A stretch of DNA of 64,000 nt from Posidonia oceanica (Eukaryota; Streptophyta; Magnoliopsida; Alismatales; Posidoniaceae), in the NCBI GenBank assembly GCA_037176725.1, contig JAZBRS010000057.1:84341501-84405500 (forward strand). Direction: 5' to 3'. Below the pieces are notes generated by a model. It worked only from the letters and a program-made list of their open reading frames with translations. It searched no databases and was not told the origin of the DNA. How positions within the stretch are numbered: the first letter of the stretch is position 1; every line of letters begins with the position of its first letter. Shown one piece after another: positions 21,931 through 34,223 of the stretch. The position numbers and the translations under genes were made by a program.

Positions 21931-23744
21931 ATGAAAACCTGCAATACTTTACTTTAATGCAATATAGTTTTAATTCCAGATTAATGAAACTTAAATTGAC
22001 ATAGGACTAACTTGCAAATAAAGTAAAGCTAAGGACTGAAAAGTAATGCATCAATTAAAACTAACGAAACTAAAAACAGAAAAAAAATAAAGCTACAGTG
22101 CTACAGTGCCGCCCGACACCTGCAGCACTGCATCGGAGAAGAAGAGGATCCAAGCGGCAGTCCGGCGGGCGGGAGGCCAAGCGGCGACGTCCGGGAGGTG
22201 GAGATGGTGCGTCCGAAGGCTCCGGTGGCTTCAGCGGCGCGCGACGATGGCGGAGCTGCTCAGTCGATGCCGACGAGCTGCTACAGGAGGTGCCGGAGGT
22301 GGAGCGGGAGCTGGGGGCTGCTGCGGCGCTCAGGAGGCACGGGGCTGAGTTGCTGGAGTCCCGATGTGGCTCGGGGAGTGATCAGAGAGGCCTGGAGCAT
22401 GGCGGCGCACGACGGAGCTGCGGAAGCTCGCCGAAGAAGATGACTGCGCGGCGGAGCTCGGATCGGACGCGGGGGCTCTAAACTAACTTCTAACTAGCTA
22501 GGAAGCTCAAGAAGCATGCAAGGAACTTAGGGGTAAGGTCCGTTACCTGTGCAGGAGGCTGAGGAGTGCTGGCAACGTGCGGTGGGTGTTGCAGTCCGGC
22601 GAGGGCTCGCAGAGGCATGCGAGGGACCAGGAGGCCTGCGGCGAGATGCGGGCGAGTTGCAGGCACGCCGAGGATGCTCCAAATGTGCTCAGAAGTGGAT
22701 CGCACTGCTCAGAGAAGAAATGCGGATTTTGGGTGTGCAGTGAGGATTTTGGTGGTCTGGGTGATGCTGTGGCTCTCTCCGGCTTGTGGGTCTCTCTCAG
22801 GTGATCATGGGGATCTAAGGGAGGCAGAGAGGAGGTTGGCCGGGTGTGCGGAAGGCAGTGGACGGTGAATTTTGCAGAGGTGTGAGTGAAGGCTGTGGAG
22901 AAGAGAATGGGTTCTCTGGGGGGAATACTCTCTCAAACGCTCTGTGTGTGAACTGTGAAGTCTGAAGTGAGTTGCCCGGATCAAATGAAGAGAGGAGATG
23001 GGTTTTGATTGGGTGCAAAGCCACTGAAATGGCGAGGACGCCATTCTGCAGTGGATTGGGCAGTAGGTTGTAGAGGTGCTGCTGGGCTGGGATTGGCCGT
23101 GGGTGAGCGGGAAATGGGGAGGAAGTTAGTGTCGGAGGAGATGGGTGGTAAGTGGTGGTGGAGAGGTGTGGAAGGCCACGCGAGGGTGGTGAGAAGGCCG
23201 TGCATGGGGGCGGTGGCTGGCAGCAATGGGAGGAGGGAAAAGGAAGGAGAAAAGGAAGAGGATGGGTCGGGCTTGCAGGTGGAAAAAAGAAAAAAAGAAA
23301 GAGGAGGAAGGCCGTGGAGTGGGCTGGGCCGGATGAAGTAGTAAAAAAAGAAAAAAAGGGAAGGGAAAGGAATGGGGATGAGTGGGCCGGGCTACATTAA
23401 AAAGAAGAAAGAAAAAAAAGAAATAAGAAGGAAGGAAAGTGGAGAGTGTTGGGCTAGGCTGAAATGGAAAATTAAGTGAAAAAAAAGAAGAAAAGGAAGG
23501 AGGAGGAGAAGAAAAGAAGGAGAAAAGTTGGGGCTTGGGGTCGGCCTATGTCCTAGGGATTTTCTAGGATTTAGCTAGGATTTAAAACCTAGGTTAAAGT
23601 GAATGGGAGAAGCCTAGGGTTTTCCTAGGGTTAAGGGTCAGGCTTTGAATTTTTTAATTTTTTTCTAGAATTTTGAGGGTGGTTTTCTAGGTCAGATCCA
23701 CCAGAGAGACACACAAGACAAGGGTCAAAAGTGGGGTGTCAACA

Positions 23745-24728
23745 TTATCAAACAGTAATACTAATTCTAAATCCAAGCATAATCATCTATAAATATCTTA
23801 ATCATCATAAAAGGAACATGGCCGCCGTCATACATTAAACTCAGAGGGGGTCACGTCTTATACCCAGAATTCACATCATTCAATAGACTCCAGAATCTAC
23901 CTAGCATATTCATATCTCATACTAGGAATCACAAAGGAGAGGAACAAGCATAAAGTCTACTACATGCAAATACCTTACTAACCCCAACATTCATTTCTAT
24001 AAGAAACATACATAAACTATATCAAGGGTGTAAGACACGTGATGCTGGGCGTCTTACATAAGACACACCAGCCTCAGCGTCCTATGCCCTGACAGCACAA
24101 ACTACACTAATCCCTCCCCTGATCATGCATGCCCACCCAATAATTCATGCATCCATCAAATAAGTCTAGAGGGGCATCAATTACACTAGCATGCATCAAA
24201 ATCCTAACCACAAAACATTCTAAACTACTTCTAATTGGGTGTGTACCTTGCACCAATAGACACCCAAACATGCAGCGAGCTTCCACTGCGATCCAGAGAG
24301 CACCCCGTGTCTACCCAGCCTTCCCTCAAGCAACCACAAGGCTCCCAAAATCCACAGCAACTTGAGCAATACCCAGTAACCCAGAGAAGTCAGTGGATGC
24401 ACCAAGGAAAGGAGAAGAGAAAGAAGAGAGCGCAAACTATGGAATCCCAACACTCACCTTCTCAGGCCAAGCTCACAGCACCTCAAGCAAAGACCTCTGG
24501 CCAAGTTCGACATCTAGGACTTGAAGAGGGTCGCTGGTGCACCGCCACCAAGATCACAACCACGTGCATGGAGCAAGGAACCCAACATGCACACCTCAAG
24601 TCTCTCTCTCTCTCTCCCTCCCTCCCTCTCTCTCTCATGAAACCCCCACAACCACTCTCACGTACCCTAGGGAAGAAGAAGGAGAAGAGGAGGAAGAATC
24701 TTCCCCGAGAAGGCACCACTTGCACTTA
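23745..24728 (-). mobile_element. Gypsy LTR (G2 family), middle part, copy 1
   Basis: This is homologous to 50530-51495 in copy 2 at high identity and continues the LTR begun at 19957. It includes one palindromic module with GCGTCTTACATAAGACAC at 24027-24090 and a CT-rich simple repeat at 24599-24638. Homology with copy 2 stops at 24728, where another LTR (TGTAACACCC) begins. Open frames here are not genes. Confidence 0.8.
24027..24090. repeat. Palindromic GCGTCTTACATAAGAC module
   Basis: A left half-site GTGTAAGACAC, a central GCGTCTTACATAAGACAC palindrome and a right half-site GCGTCCTATGCC are separated by 10- to 12-base spacers. The same design recurs at 50811-50880, 51530-51780 and 57105-58860. 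Confidence 0.75.
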
Positions 24729-26460
24729 TGTAACACCCGAGAATTCTTTTCCCTTGTAATTGTACAGATTTAATAAATTCCTGTATTTGTGGATGAGTGT
24801 TACTAGCCTTGTGGGCCCCACTTGTGATTTGTTTGTAGGCCCCATCTGTGGTTTGTGTGGGCCCCACTAGTGGTTTGTTGTGGGCCCCACTTGTGGTTGT
24901 TGGTGGGACTAGATTGTGGGTTGGTTCTTGGCTCTATTTCTATCTGCTATTTGGTCCCTATCTTCTGTTCTTGTGATTTCCTAATTCTTAGGGGTGTGTT
25001 GTGCAATTTACCCAACAGATCACTATACGCGGGACCGCATGGCACTGTGCATGTGTGTGTTTGTTGCAGCAGGATTCGCGAACTGTGCTGGTTGGAGAGG
25101 GCGCAAGATCCACGCCTCGCAAGGGAAAGTAGCCGCTCCTGTGCGTTTGTAGTGCAGTGCTTCAGTTTTAAATCTGCATGGCGTGTTTTCGTTTTGCTCG
25201 CACCTCCCACACATTTCCTTCCTCCATTCCATCTCTCTCTCCCTCTCTCTCTCTCCCTCTCTTTCTCTCCCCCTCCACTCACACTCTCTCTCGTCTCACT
25301 CCCCCCACTCACTCTGGTCTCCCTCCCACTCACTTTGCCCCCCCTCCCACTCACTCTGCCCCCTCCCTCCAATCATCCCCTCCTTCTCCTCCTTCTCCCC
25401 CACTCTCCCTCTCCCTCTCGCCCATGCCCTAGCCTCCCTTGGCCGGTGCGATTTCCTCCTCCTCCTCCTCCTCCTCCTCACCCATCTCCACCCCCTCCCT
25501 TCCTCCTCCCTCTCTTCTCCACCCTCCCCTTTCTCCCTTCTCCTCTTCCTCCCCTTCCCTGTGGCTATCGGTGGTGGCGCGGCTCGGTGGTGCACTGGTG
25601 GGCGTCTCAGTCCGGCGAGTGTGGGCAGTTCGAGGTAGTGGTCAACGAACTCCCCCTCTGTACTTGAGGCACTGGTGAAGGTGAGTCAGGTGTCGTTTGG
25701 GTTTTGTTGGGTTTGTTCTTCCTCCCCGTGCCCTAATTGTGGTTCGTCATGTGGCAGTGAGGCGGGGTGCAGTGAGCACGAGTCGGGTGGTCTCCGGTCT
25801 CTTCCTGTGGTAGAGTGGACCTTGAGGAAGCGTCGCGGATCACCAGTGGTGCATGGTTGTTCACTAGAGGGGCAGTGGGTCACTATTGCCTTAAGGTGCA
25901 CATCTCACATATTGTTTGTAAAATAACTTAAAATTGTTATGATTGTGTTCCTTGCCATGAATTGAATGCAATGGAAGTGGTTTGGCAATTTTTAGTGGAT
26001 TATGTGGATTTTTAATCGAAGTTATTCAGTTTCGGTTAATAAATGCATGCCATGTGGTTTTCCATTGTTTTTGTTAGCTTTGTGCCTCTGAATGCCATGA
26101 TTCTTATGTGGATGCATTCCTTGTTCAATTACGAACATTTTGGTATATTGCATGCTAGTTTTGGAGGTTTCTACAGGTGGATTTGGATTTAAATTCGATC
26201 TTCAAGTTTTTCTGTAGAACCCTGTTTTGGTATGCCAAAACCTGCTCCTGGATGCACCCCAAAACCTGATTTCGGTCGACCGAACTAGTTTCGGTCTGCC
26301 GAAATCTGGGTCTGGATGGGTATAAGCCTTTTGTTCGGTCGACTGAACCAGATTTGGTCTGCTGAACCTAGGTCTGGGACTTTTCCCGGGCTTGTTTTTA
26401 AGAGGGTTTTAATAAATGGTTAATTAGTGTTTAATTGTGCCTTGGCCTATGATTATCTTG
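24729..26460 (+). mobile_element. LTR fragment X, plus orientation
   Basis: It begins TGTAACACCCGAG, a Gypsy-style LTR start, exactly where homology to copy 2 is lost. It holds GTGGGCCCCAC repeats (24817-24890), a long pyrimidine-rich tract (25200-25560) and CGGTCGACCGAA / CGGTCTGCCGAAA modules at 26265-26370. Its 3' end is not found; near 26460 the sequence passes into another LTR type. The proline/serine-rich open frames at 24855-25678 come from the pyrimidine tract and show no domain. Confidence 0.5.
25200..25560 (+). repeat. Pyrimidine-rich low-complexity tract (TCTCTC, CCTCCT)
   Basis: Nearly pure C/T sequence with TCTCTCCC and CTCCTCCTC runs. It generates overlapping spurious open frames on both strands. 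Confidence 0.9.
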
Positions 26461-27351
26461 TGGCTTGATAAAGGTTTTCAAAGATGATTTTTGGGAAATT
26501 CCAAGATGATTCCAAGATTACCTTATTCATGCTGTAAAAATATCTTATGTATTTTTCCTTTTCTTGATGTACTCCTAGGATGTATGTAATGATTTCCCAA
26601 ATCATCCCAAAACATCTAGAAAAATATCCATATCCAAAAACCAAAGGAAAACACTTAGAAAAACCCTAAGTATAGAAGTTAGGTCAGTTTTGGTATATCG
26701 AATCTATCCGGAATACCGAACCAGGGAATTTATTTAAATATGAACGTTAAGGCTAAAACAGCATACCGATTTCAATCAGCATATCGAAATTAGAAAAGTT
26801 TCAAAATGGCATACTGGATAATCACTGGCATAGCGAAATCACGATCTGAGATTCACAATAGAGATTAATTTCGGAATACCGAAATATTTCGGTCTGTCGA
26901 ATTAGTCGAACTTTGCAGAATTTCGATCGACCAAATGATTTCGGCATACCAAATGTGCTAGTCGTTAGACACAACCTTGGGCCTTGCTTTATCTATAAAT
27001 AGGACCCTCAAGGAACCCCCAAAGTATACCAACACATATACATCATCAAATCCTTCATAATTGAGCATAATTCCCACCTATATTGAGAGTTCTCCCAAGT
27101 CTAGCAAGAAAGAGCCAAATTAGCCAACTTTCGCCAAAATTCTATTGGGAGATCAAAAAGAAGAGTTGTTGTAATTGCTTTGTAAACAAGGATGCAAGCC
27201 TCTCCAAGTTTGAGAGAAGGATTCTGCGAGAATTGCGGAGGAGACGATAATCTTCGTTAAGTAAGTGTTTATTTTGAATTAAGATTAAGGAAACTCCAGA
27301 GGGGATCTGGGAGTGGACTAGGCCAGGATTGGCTGAACCACTATACATCAT
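26461..27351 (+). mobile_element. SIRE-like Copia LTR fragment
   Basis: Two blocks align with the Copia B LTR. One is CTAGTCGTTAGA followed by CTATAAATAGGACC (TATA box 26994-27001). The other is the downstream AGATTAAGGAAACTCC and GGACTAGGCCAGGATTGGC stretch near 27283-27335. Between about 26690 and 26960 it has CGGAATACCGAA / CGGCATACC modules instead of the CGGAGCTCCG modules of Copia B. The right end is cut at about 27351. The left end is uncertain. Confidence 0.6.
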
Positions 27352-29929
27352 TTGTGTCAATTTCACCACACTAGTGAAAACCTAGTCGTGATGCCCGACA
27401 CCAGGCAACCAACTCTAGCCACAAGTAGCTGCCGAAGCATACTACACTACTATGGACAAGCCACCCAGCGAGGAGCTTTTTCGTCTTGGGTCCAGCCTCT
27501 CTGAAGAACCCTCAACAATGCTAACCACACACGAGAAAGTCGTCCTCTCTCAGGACGTCACTAGAAATAGGGCATGTGTATGTACCCATACTGGCCAAAC
27601 TGCGCACAGTCCACCCTATCAACGTCCTAGTCTTAGTGCCCAGAGCAACCAGAGTCTCATACCTCTAGGTCCAGCTAGCACCTCCTAGTCTCATTGTCTG
27701 GAGCAATCAGAGTATCATACCTCCAGGTCCAGCTAGCACCTTAGCCCTTGGACCTCATTCTTGGTCTCGTGAATGACAATCTAGGAGTATCATACCTCCA
27801 GGATCCGAGGATACTTACCTGTAGCCTCTTGGTCTTCAAACCTCAACCTAGGCCTCAGGCTCGACCACCTTGGAATATCATCATATCCCCTAGTCCTGAC
27901 AACACGATCCTTCGGTTTCTTGGTCCACAAAACAAATCAGTGGTAAAACCTTTTTAAAACACTCATCATTTTCCGAAATCATTTTGAAAACATTTTAAAC
28001 TTATATCAAACACTAGATCAAAACACAATCTAGAAACATGCCACAACTCACTATCAAGCCAAAACCATGTGGACAAACCATGCGGCCAATCCACACCCTC
28101 AATACGTGCCTGTGACACACGCCTGTCACCCATGCCTCAGGAGTAAAACCAGAGCAGTAGAAAAATAGAGCAAGTTGAAATCACTTTAGATTTCGCCACA
28201 CAAACCTGAAAATTGCAAGTAATATATCAAAATGAACATTAGAAAGTCCTCTAACATTTGCAATTGAAATTACATGAATCCAATTTCTAAAACTCAAGAT
28301 ATCAACCAAAGAAACCAGAAAACTCTTTCAATGAACAGTGTTCACTGAAAACACTGCAACCTTGATATAAGCTTACAAAACACAACATTGAATGTTATAA
28401 AACATGCTCACAATAGAAATCAACCAGGCAACCACCAATATACAGCTTTAAATCATCATAAGAGTCTCATAAACTTAGAGGAAGGCATAATATGCATAAA
28501 GTCAACTATTGCATTCCAAAAACAAACACAACTAACTTACTGAAGCTATTGAAAATCTTCAATTCAAAGCTCCAAACCGATCCAGAATTTGACATATAAT
28601 ATACCAAATTAAAGATTTTTTAGTTATCTATCCAACACATCCAAGATCTCAGGAATCCGATAATCATATCTCAATATAATATCAATTAAAAACAGAGAGG
28701 TCAAACTGCAACTTACATTACAGCAAGCATGAAAAATGGAAAATTTCACCTGAATCCATCTAAAAATCTCTCAAAAATTTAGGAAATCATCCTCATGTCA
28801 TGCTCCATTCATATATCCAACATGCAACTAGATTCAAGAATCAATCCTATATCACATGCAAATGGTAGAGTGTGTACCTTGATTCTAACATGCAACCCAT
28901 CAAACGTAGAGAACCCATTAGCATCTCTGGCGATCCTCCTCTCCGGAGCTCCCAGATACAGCTGCTGCACTCTCTCTCAGAGCATGGCCAACCCAAACCA
29001 AGACCACACAACAAACAAAACACAAAGAAACACCCAAATCAACCCACATGTAGAGTGAGTAGAGATGGTGAATCCTACACCAATATGAGCTCAACTCATC
29101 TCAAACTACGACTCCTTTGCCAAGCTCCGACTGCCATCTCGCATCCAAGGGCTTCCATGGTGACCGGAGAACACATCTCAAACCTTCCCTCTCACATGCA
29201 CGACCCAAAAACTAGTAGCCTTCTCCTCCTCTTCACTTCTCTTCTCCAAAACACAGGGCATCCACTTTCGGCTCTAAAATCTCTTTCCTAAACATAGGAA
29301 CTCATCTCCCCATGCTGCACACTCTCCCTCTTATAAAGCCATGAGATCTCAAGCCTTGCATGCTTGGGATAGCTGCCAACTTCTAACATAGCCACCACAC
29401 ACACGAGCACAACACCACTCAACCAACTTAAGTCAACTTAACTCATGCATAAACTTATTCACTTGCACACACACGAGTTCACCACAAGTATCAAACAATA
29501 ACACTGTGTAAGGCATGCATAAGCTCGTGTATCCGGTCCAAAACACTTATTAATATCCCATGAGCATGCAAACCGCTTGTGCAAGGCCAATTAATCATTA
29601 TAATATACATCCAAGGATAATAATCATTAAAATACAATGGACCAAGGTTATTAATCACAAATCATTAAAAAGATCACCATTCAAATCATCCTCTAGAGAA
29701 ACCTAGTTATCAACTCAAAAATCAAGTGGGAAAACCAATTCTGAAATCCTAACTCACAACTAACAGCACTCTGACCTATCAAAACACGACACTAAACCAT
29801 GCCTAGAATACACACCTACAAATCGCACTAGGTACCCATGTGTCCAATACACGTTGGTTACTCGTGCCCAGAACACGTGCCCTACAGATATAAAATTGGA
29901 AAGCGCAAACAAAGATCACGGGTGTTACG
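27352..29929 (-). mobile_element. Gypsy LTR fragment (G2-related), right part
   Basis: 27352-28270 aligns with 55847-56760, and 29336-29929 aligns with the LTR end at 51817-52405 next to the Gypsy internal region. The terminus GGGTGTTACG (29928) corresponds to GGTGTTACA in copy 2. Together these indicate a 5'-truncated LTR in minus orientation. No reading frame in it has protein features. A purple-patch of 57-bp direct repeats lies at 27636-27810. Confidence 0.65.
27636..27810 (+). repeat. 57-bp direct repeats in Gypsy LTR
   Basis: Units containing AGAGCAACCAGAGTCTCATA then CCAGGTCCAGCTAGCACC recur at about 27645 and 27702, with a partial third unit near 27780. The same arrangement is at 56115-56220. 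Confidence 0.7.
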
Positions 29930-31505
29930 CCCTACCTAAGGTATTTGACACTGCCTCAATAAACAAGTTCAAGTTGGCGTAATCCCTTTGCACTAAAAAC
30001 CCTTCTCTAGATTGTTTAAAGAATTTAGGTGTAATTAAACCTGAACTATTTGTTACCTACTTCCCTCCATGGAACATCCTCAATATGTAGTCTTCATTGT
30101 CTCTATATTAAGCATAAAATATGGTAAGTAAGGATAGATTACTTAAATATAAGAATTTAACTAAATAATAATCACAATGCAAGTAAAATTGAATGAATAA
30201 GCACAAGTTATTGAAAACCCCTAATTTCTAAATTGAAAGCCCACTTTTATTATTTTAGGGACAAATCGATATCGAAACCTTAAATTTCTAACTCATAAAC
30301 TCAATTTTTAGGATAAAATTCATTAATTAGTCGCTTAGCATGTAAAGCCCTAAAATTTAAGGCAAACTCGAAGAAATCCTAAATAAAATCATAGTTTGTT
30401 CCATTAAAGAAGTTAATACAAGTTAATTTCACTTAATTAGAGACTTAGCAAGAAAAGCCCGAATTTTTAGGGCAAAATCGAAGGAACCCTAAATGAAATC
30501 ATAGTTTGTTCCATTAAACAAGTTAGTACAAGTTAATTTCACTTAATACATGATTTAGCAATAAAAGCCCCATTTTTTAGGGAAAATTGAAGAAACCCTA
30601 ATTCTAGTCCATGGAACCTTAACCACACTTCTCGCAAACTAGATGACGTATTAGCAATAAACAAACCTTAACAACACGTGAATCATAATAAACTAATGGA
30701 AAAGGACTAGAATAATACCTGTTCGAAGAGCTTCCTCCTACAATTAACTAGAACTCCACCCAACTCCTCCTCGAACCAACAAACCAATTAACTAGAGCTC
30801 CTCCTCAAACCAGTAGACCACACAACACCTCCGACACTAGGATCCCACTCATGCCTTCTCTTGGGACCATGATTGTAGAGGTGGCGGCGACATCCTCAAC
30901 CATGAACCTTCTCCTGGGACTACGATCGCACTAGTGGCATTGGAGAGTAAACACTCTGGGACCATGTCTTTGATTAGGTTAGATTAGGTTTTTACTTAAG
31001 ATATTTTGATCTTTTCTATGCCATGGTTTAGGCTTAACCATGGTACGTTATGCTATAGTTACTGGGACAGAATGGTGCATAATGGGAGGACACGATAGGG
31101 ACATGCTGGGTAATTGACAAAGTTCGGTGGTATTGGGGAAATATTGGAATAAGGGTATCTAGGGCATTGTATATTTAGGCAATAAATCCTATATTATAAT
31201 AATCCCCACTGTTACAAATTCTTGTCTTTGTCCTGAAGGTAATGACATTGAAATTCCAAATTTCATTTTAACAATAGTAAAGTTGTGCGTGTTACAATGA
31301 AACAATGTTAAATTTTATTTACTTGGTGATGATACGTATAGTCAAGCATATATTTAATAGATATTTTACCAGTTGCACAAAAAAATAATGACATTAATGA
31401 CTTTTGTTCATATATTTAATTAGAAGACACTGATAAATTCTTTTGGGAAATAGGTTTGACGTAAGGGATGACTTTAGCATTTGTAATGAGTGCAATGAAT
31501 GCTGG
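29930..31505. other. Unassigned region with 110-bp tandem repeat
   Basis: No gene is visible. From about 30240 to 30620 there are two to three copies of a 110-bp unit (ATCATAGTTTGTTCCATTAA at 30388 and 30498, with AAAGCCCNAATTTTTAGGG). The sequence 31190-31250 (ATAATCCCCACTGTTACAAATTC, then TTGTCC) loosely resembles the LTR/polypurine junction of a minus-strand Gypsy element, but no coding domain follows. Shorter matches to copy 2 were not seen. Confidence 0.5.
30240..30620 (+). repeat. 110-bp imperfect tandem repeat
   Basis: ATAGTTTGTTCCATTAAA occurs at 30391 and 30501, and AGTTAATTTCACTTAAT and TTAGCANNAAAAGCCC recur with the same spacing. The flanking units are more diverged. Confidence 0.75.
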
Positions 31506-33668
31506 TGTCACGCCCCGACGCGACTAAAATAGCATCAACTACCCAAATGAATTTAAAAGAGATAAACAATTAATTAAATTTGAGAATAAATTTAAAACTT
31601 TTACAAGACTATTAAAATACTCCCAAGATTCCTAGTGTGCAGCTATGTGGCTCCTAAATAAGCACCAGGCTGGACTATACCTCGATCCTGCATCTGAAAA
31701 CCAAAACACAAAACACGCGTGAGTGACATCTAAGTCACCAAGTACGTGCCACCCAAAACCATGGCAAACGGCGGCAGAAACATTAACTAAAGCAAAACTA
31801 TCAATTAGGGCAATAAATATCCAACACATCGTAAACTATAGTAATCCATGCCATTTGAAAGCATAACATTCATTTTATAAAACCACATGCTCTTTATAAA
31901 GCTATCCACATTTTCTAAAACATGCATTCTCAAATACATCACAAATCCACACTCATACACACATCGATTCCAAATCTAATCGAACACCCTGGCCACAGGT
32001 GAACGACACCAGCCACAAGCAGTTGCAGATGACACACGCATCTCTTGGCTGCAATGCCATGGAAGACTACCCTGTGTGGGAGAACAATCCACCCCGGGAA
32101 CTCAGCCCTCAATTTATATCATGATCATTTCCATGATCAACATCATATCAACACGGGGTTACGTACTCTAGCGCCCCTTTGGTGCCTGAGCGTCTGGGGA
32201 CTCCAACCCCAGCCCCAGTCAGCACCGGCACAAAGGGTAGACCGTTTGTTTCAACGGGGCCTACTGTACCGCTAACCTCACCCTAGGCTACCTGACTTTC
32301 GAACCATAGAGTGTATTCAAACACCCCTAGTTACCAGTCAGAAGCTTCGGTCTCTTGGTCCTTCAAAACTACGGAAATCATTTCCAACTCTTTTCACAAA
32401 CATGCATTTCTTTTCCAAAATCATTTGGAAATCTTTTCAAAATCATTCATCATAATCCACAAAACCATATCAAATCATAATAAAGCCAAATACATCAAAA
32501 ACCCAAATCTTCCTTCTTTAGAAACCATTTTTCCCCTGAAATGGCACACTAAAAAAGCCATCGGTCGATCGAAAATCCTTGGTTCAGGAGAACCAAATCA
32601 ACCGATCGACCGTTCTGGGTACCGTGTCCAGGTTCCAGACCTAAAATGCCACCGGTCGACCGAAAATCCCTGGTTCAGTAGAACCAAATCCACCGGTCGA
32701 ACGGATCCGCGTAGAAATTGGCAGACCGATCGATTTTGGCAGACCGAAATCAGGTTCAGATCTAAAACTGATGGCAAAATGGAACACCACTATTGACCGG
32801 TTGTACCGATTTCTACAGAAATCGGCATACCGTCCAAAAAGGGCATACCGATCTGGGCGATTTCAGAAAACCAAAACATAATCCGAAACAAATCGCCCGA
32901 GCTTGGAACCTCAACCGATTCCACCACAAAAATCCATAAATCACGAGTAAATACTAGAATCAAAGCCTCACGAGTGCTCTACACTTGGACACAAAAATCA
33001 AACCAATCCATGCATCATGCATCAAGATATTAAATCGCAAAGCTAAAGAGGTCAAAACGAAACCCTTCCATTCAATTCACATTCAATCCAAAAACCATTC
33101 AAAACCAAATCAAATCCTACAATTATCATGGCATAGCTAGATCTCATGCATTCAAAGCATTTAGGCTTGAATTTAGGAAAAGAAACGAGGGGGAGGACAC
33201 ACACCAACTGGCGAACCCCAACCTCCAACTCCGATCGACCGACGAATACCACCTCCTCCGGCCGACGAGCACCACCTCCACTCTCTGGCTTGCCTCCATG
33301 CCTCCTCTAGCACCGACCTCTCCTCCTCTTCCTCCTCTGACCGCCGGTGATCCCCACAAGGCAGCAGCAGTCGGCAGTGGTGGAAAAAAAACGAGGAAAA
33401 GAAAGAAGGAAAGAAAGAAGAAGAAGAGGGCACGTGCGGTGGGGGAAAAAGAGAAAATTGCATTCCTCTCCCTTTCTCTCCACAAACCTCAAACAAGCCC
33501 CTAACTTCCTTCAACCAAGCCCTTACTTTTCTCGACCACACCAAACAACACCGAGGAGCCAGAAACAAAACCACCAGAGACACACAAACACCAACACACA
33601 ACAACAACAGAGAATGATTTTCCAAAATAATTAACTCAAATTATATTATAGAAAATCAGGATATTACA
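31506..33668 (-). mobile_element. 3' LTR of complete Gypsy element G1
   Basis: This 2163-bp LTR starts TGTCACGCCCCGACGCG and ends GGATATTACA on the plus strand. It is nearly identical to 38423-40586: roughly a dozen substitutions and one small shift near 33530 are visible by eye. In element orientation it follows the pol region, so it is the 3' LTR. Palindromic CGGTCGACCG modules occupy 32560-32860. The 5-bp flank GCTGG does not equal the right flank ACTAG. Confidence 0.95.
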
Positions 33669-33689
33669 TTCTAACACCCTTAAAAGAAA

Positions 33690-34223
33690 TTTTGTCCTCG
33701 AAATTCACAGCTAATGGAACAAATAAGGATATCTAGAATACATATCCACTTCCCGCTCCCAAGTGGCTTCCTCCACACCATGGTGCTGCCACTGAACCGG
33801 TACCAAAGGAATAACCTTGTTCCTGAGAACCTGCTCCTTATGATCTAGAATCTGAACAGCGTTCTCCTCCATGGACAAGTCCTGCTGCAGTCCTTCTGGC
33901 TATACTGGTAAGATATGGGAAACATCAGCAATACACTTCCTCAGCATTGACACATGGAAGACGCTACGCACTCCAGAGAGCTCTGGAGGCAAAACCAACT
34001 TGTAAGCCACTTCACCAACTCTTCTAGCAATCTCATAGGGGCCACTATACCAAGGACTCAACTTGCCTCACCTCCCAAACCTTGCAACCCCTTTTGTTGG
34101 TGACACCTTCAGGAAAACGAAGTCTCCTACCTCGAATTCCAATGGCCTACACCTCCTGTCTACATAGCTCTTCTGCCTGCTCTATGCAGTCAACAATCTC
34201 TTCCTGATCAGATCCACTTTCTC
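33690..34223 (-). pseudogene. Gypsy G1 integrase C-terminus and chromodomain-like end
   Basis: Read on the minus strand, the region has the post-integrase motif (LSPWYSGPYEIARRVGEVAY), VFHVSMLRKC and the chromodomain-like end ILDHKEQVLRNKVIPLV then HGVEEATWE. Chromovirus Gypsy elements use this C-terminal module to direct integration to chromatin. Stops interrupt it, including TAG at 33900-33902 and one near 34184. It ends close to the polypurine tract and 3' LTR. Confidence 0.8.

Larger units (their letters stand above)
19999..23744 (-). mobile_element. Solo LTR, 3746 bp, Tat-type Gypsy (minus orientation)
   Basis: The segment starts TGTGAGTGCCCG and ends GGGGTGTCAACA on the plus strand, with perfect 5-bp flanking duplications TTATC. 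Its reverse complement starts TGTTGACACCCC, as in long-LTR Tat-type Gypsy elements (from memory of the family). It has no internal region or primer site, so it is a solo LTR left by LTR-LTR recombination. It contains two tandem arrays (20575-20835 and 21280-21930), a GC-rich block (22100-22900) and a GA-rich block (23100-23560). The many open frames in the last two blocks have no protein features and are compositional. Confidence 0.9.

Noticed and set aside
22098..23400. Several GC- and GA-rich open frames
   Set aside because: They lie inside the solo LTR, overlap in several frames and have no conserved motif or start context.
24855..25678. Long proline/serine-rich open frames on both strands
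   Set aside because: They come from a C/T-rich low-complexity tract inside an LTR fragment; all frames are open for compositional reasons and no domain is visible.
33144..33625. Open frames repeated in both G1 LTRs (also at 40061-40515)
   Set aside because: Conservation is explained by the LTRs being near-identical copies; the frames overlap on opposite strands and have no domain.
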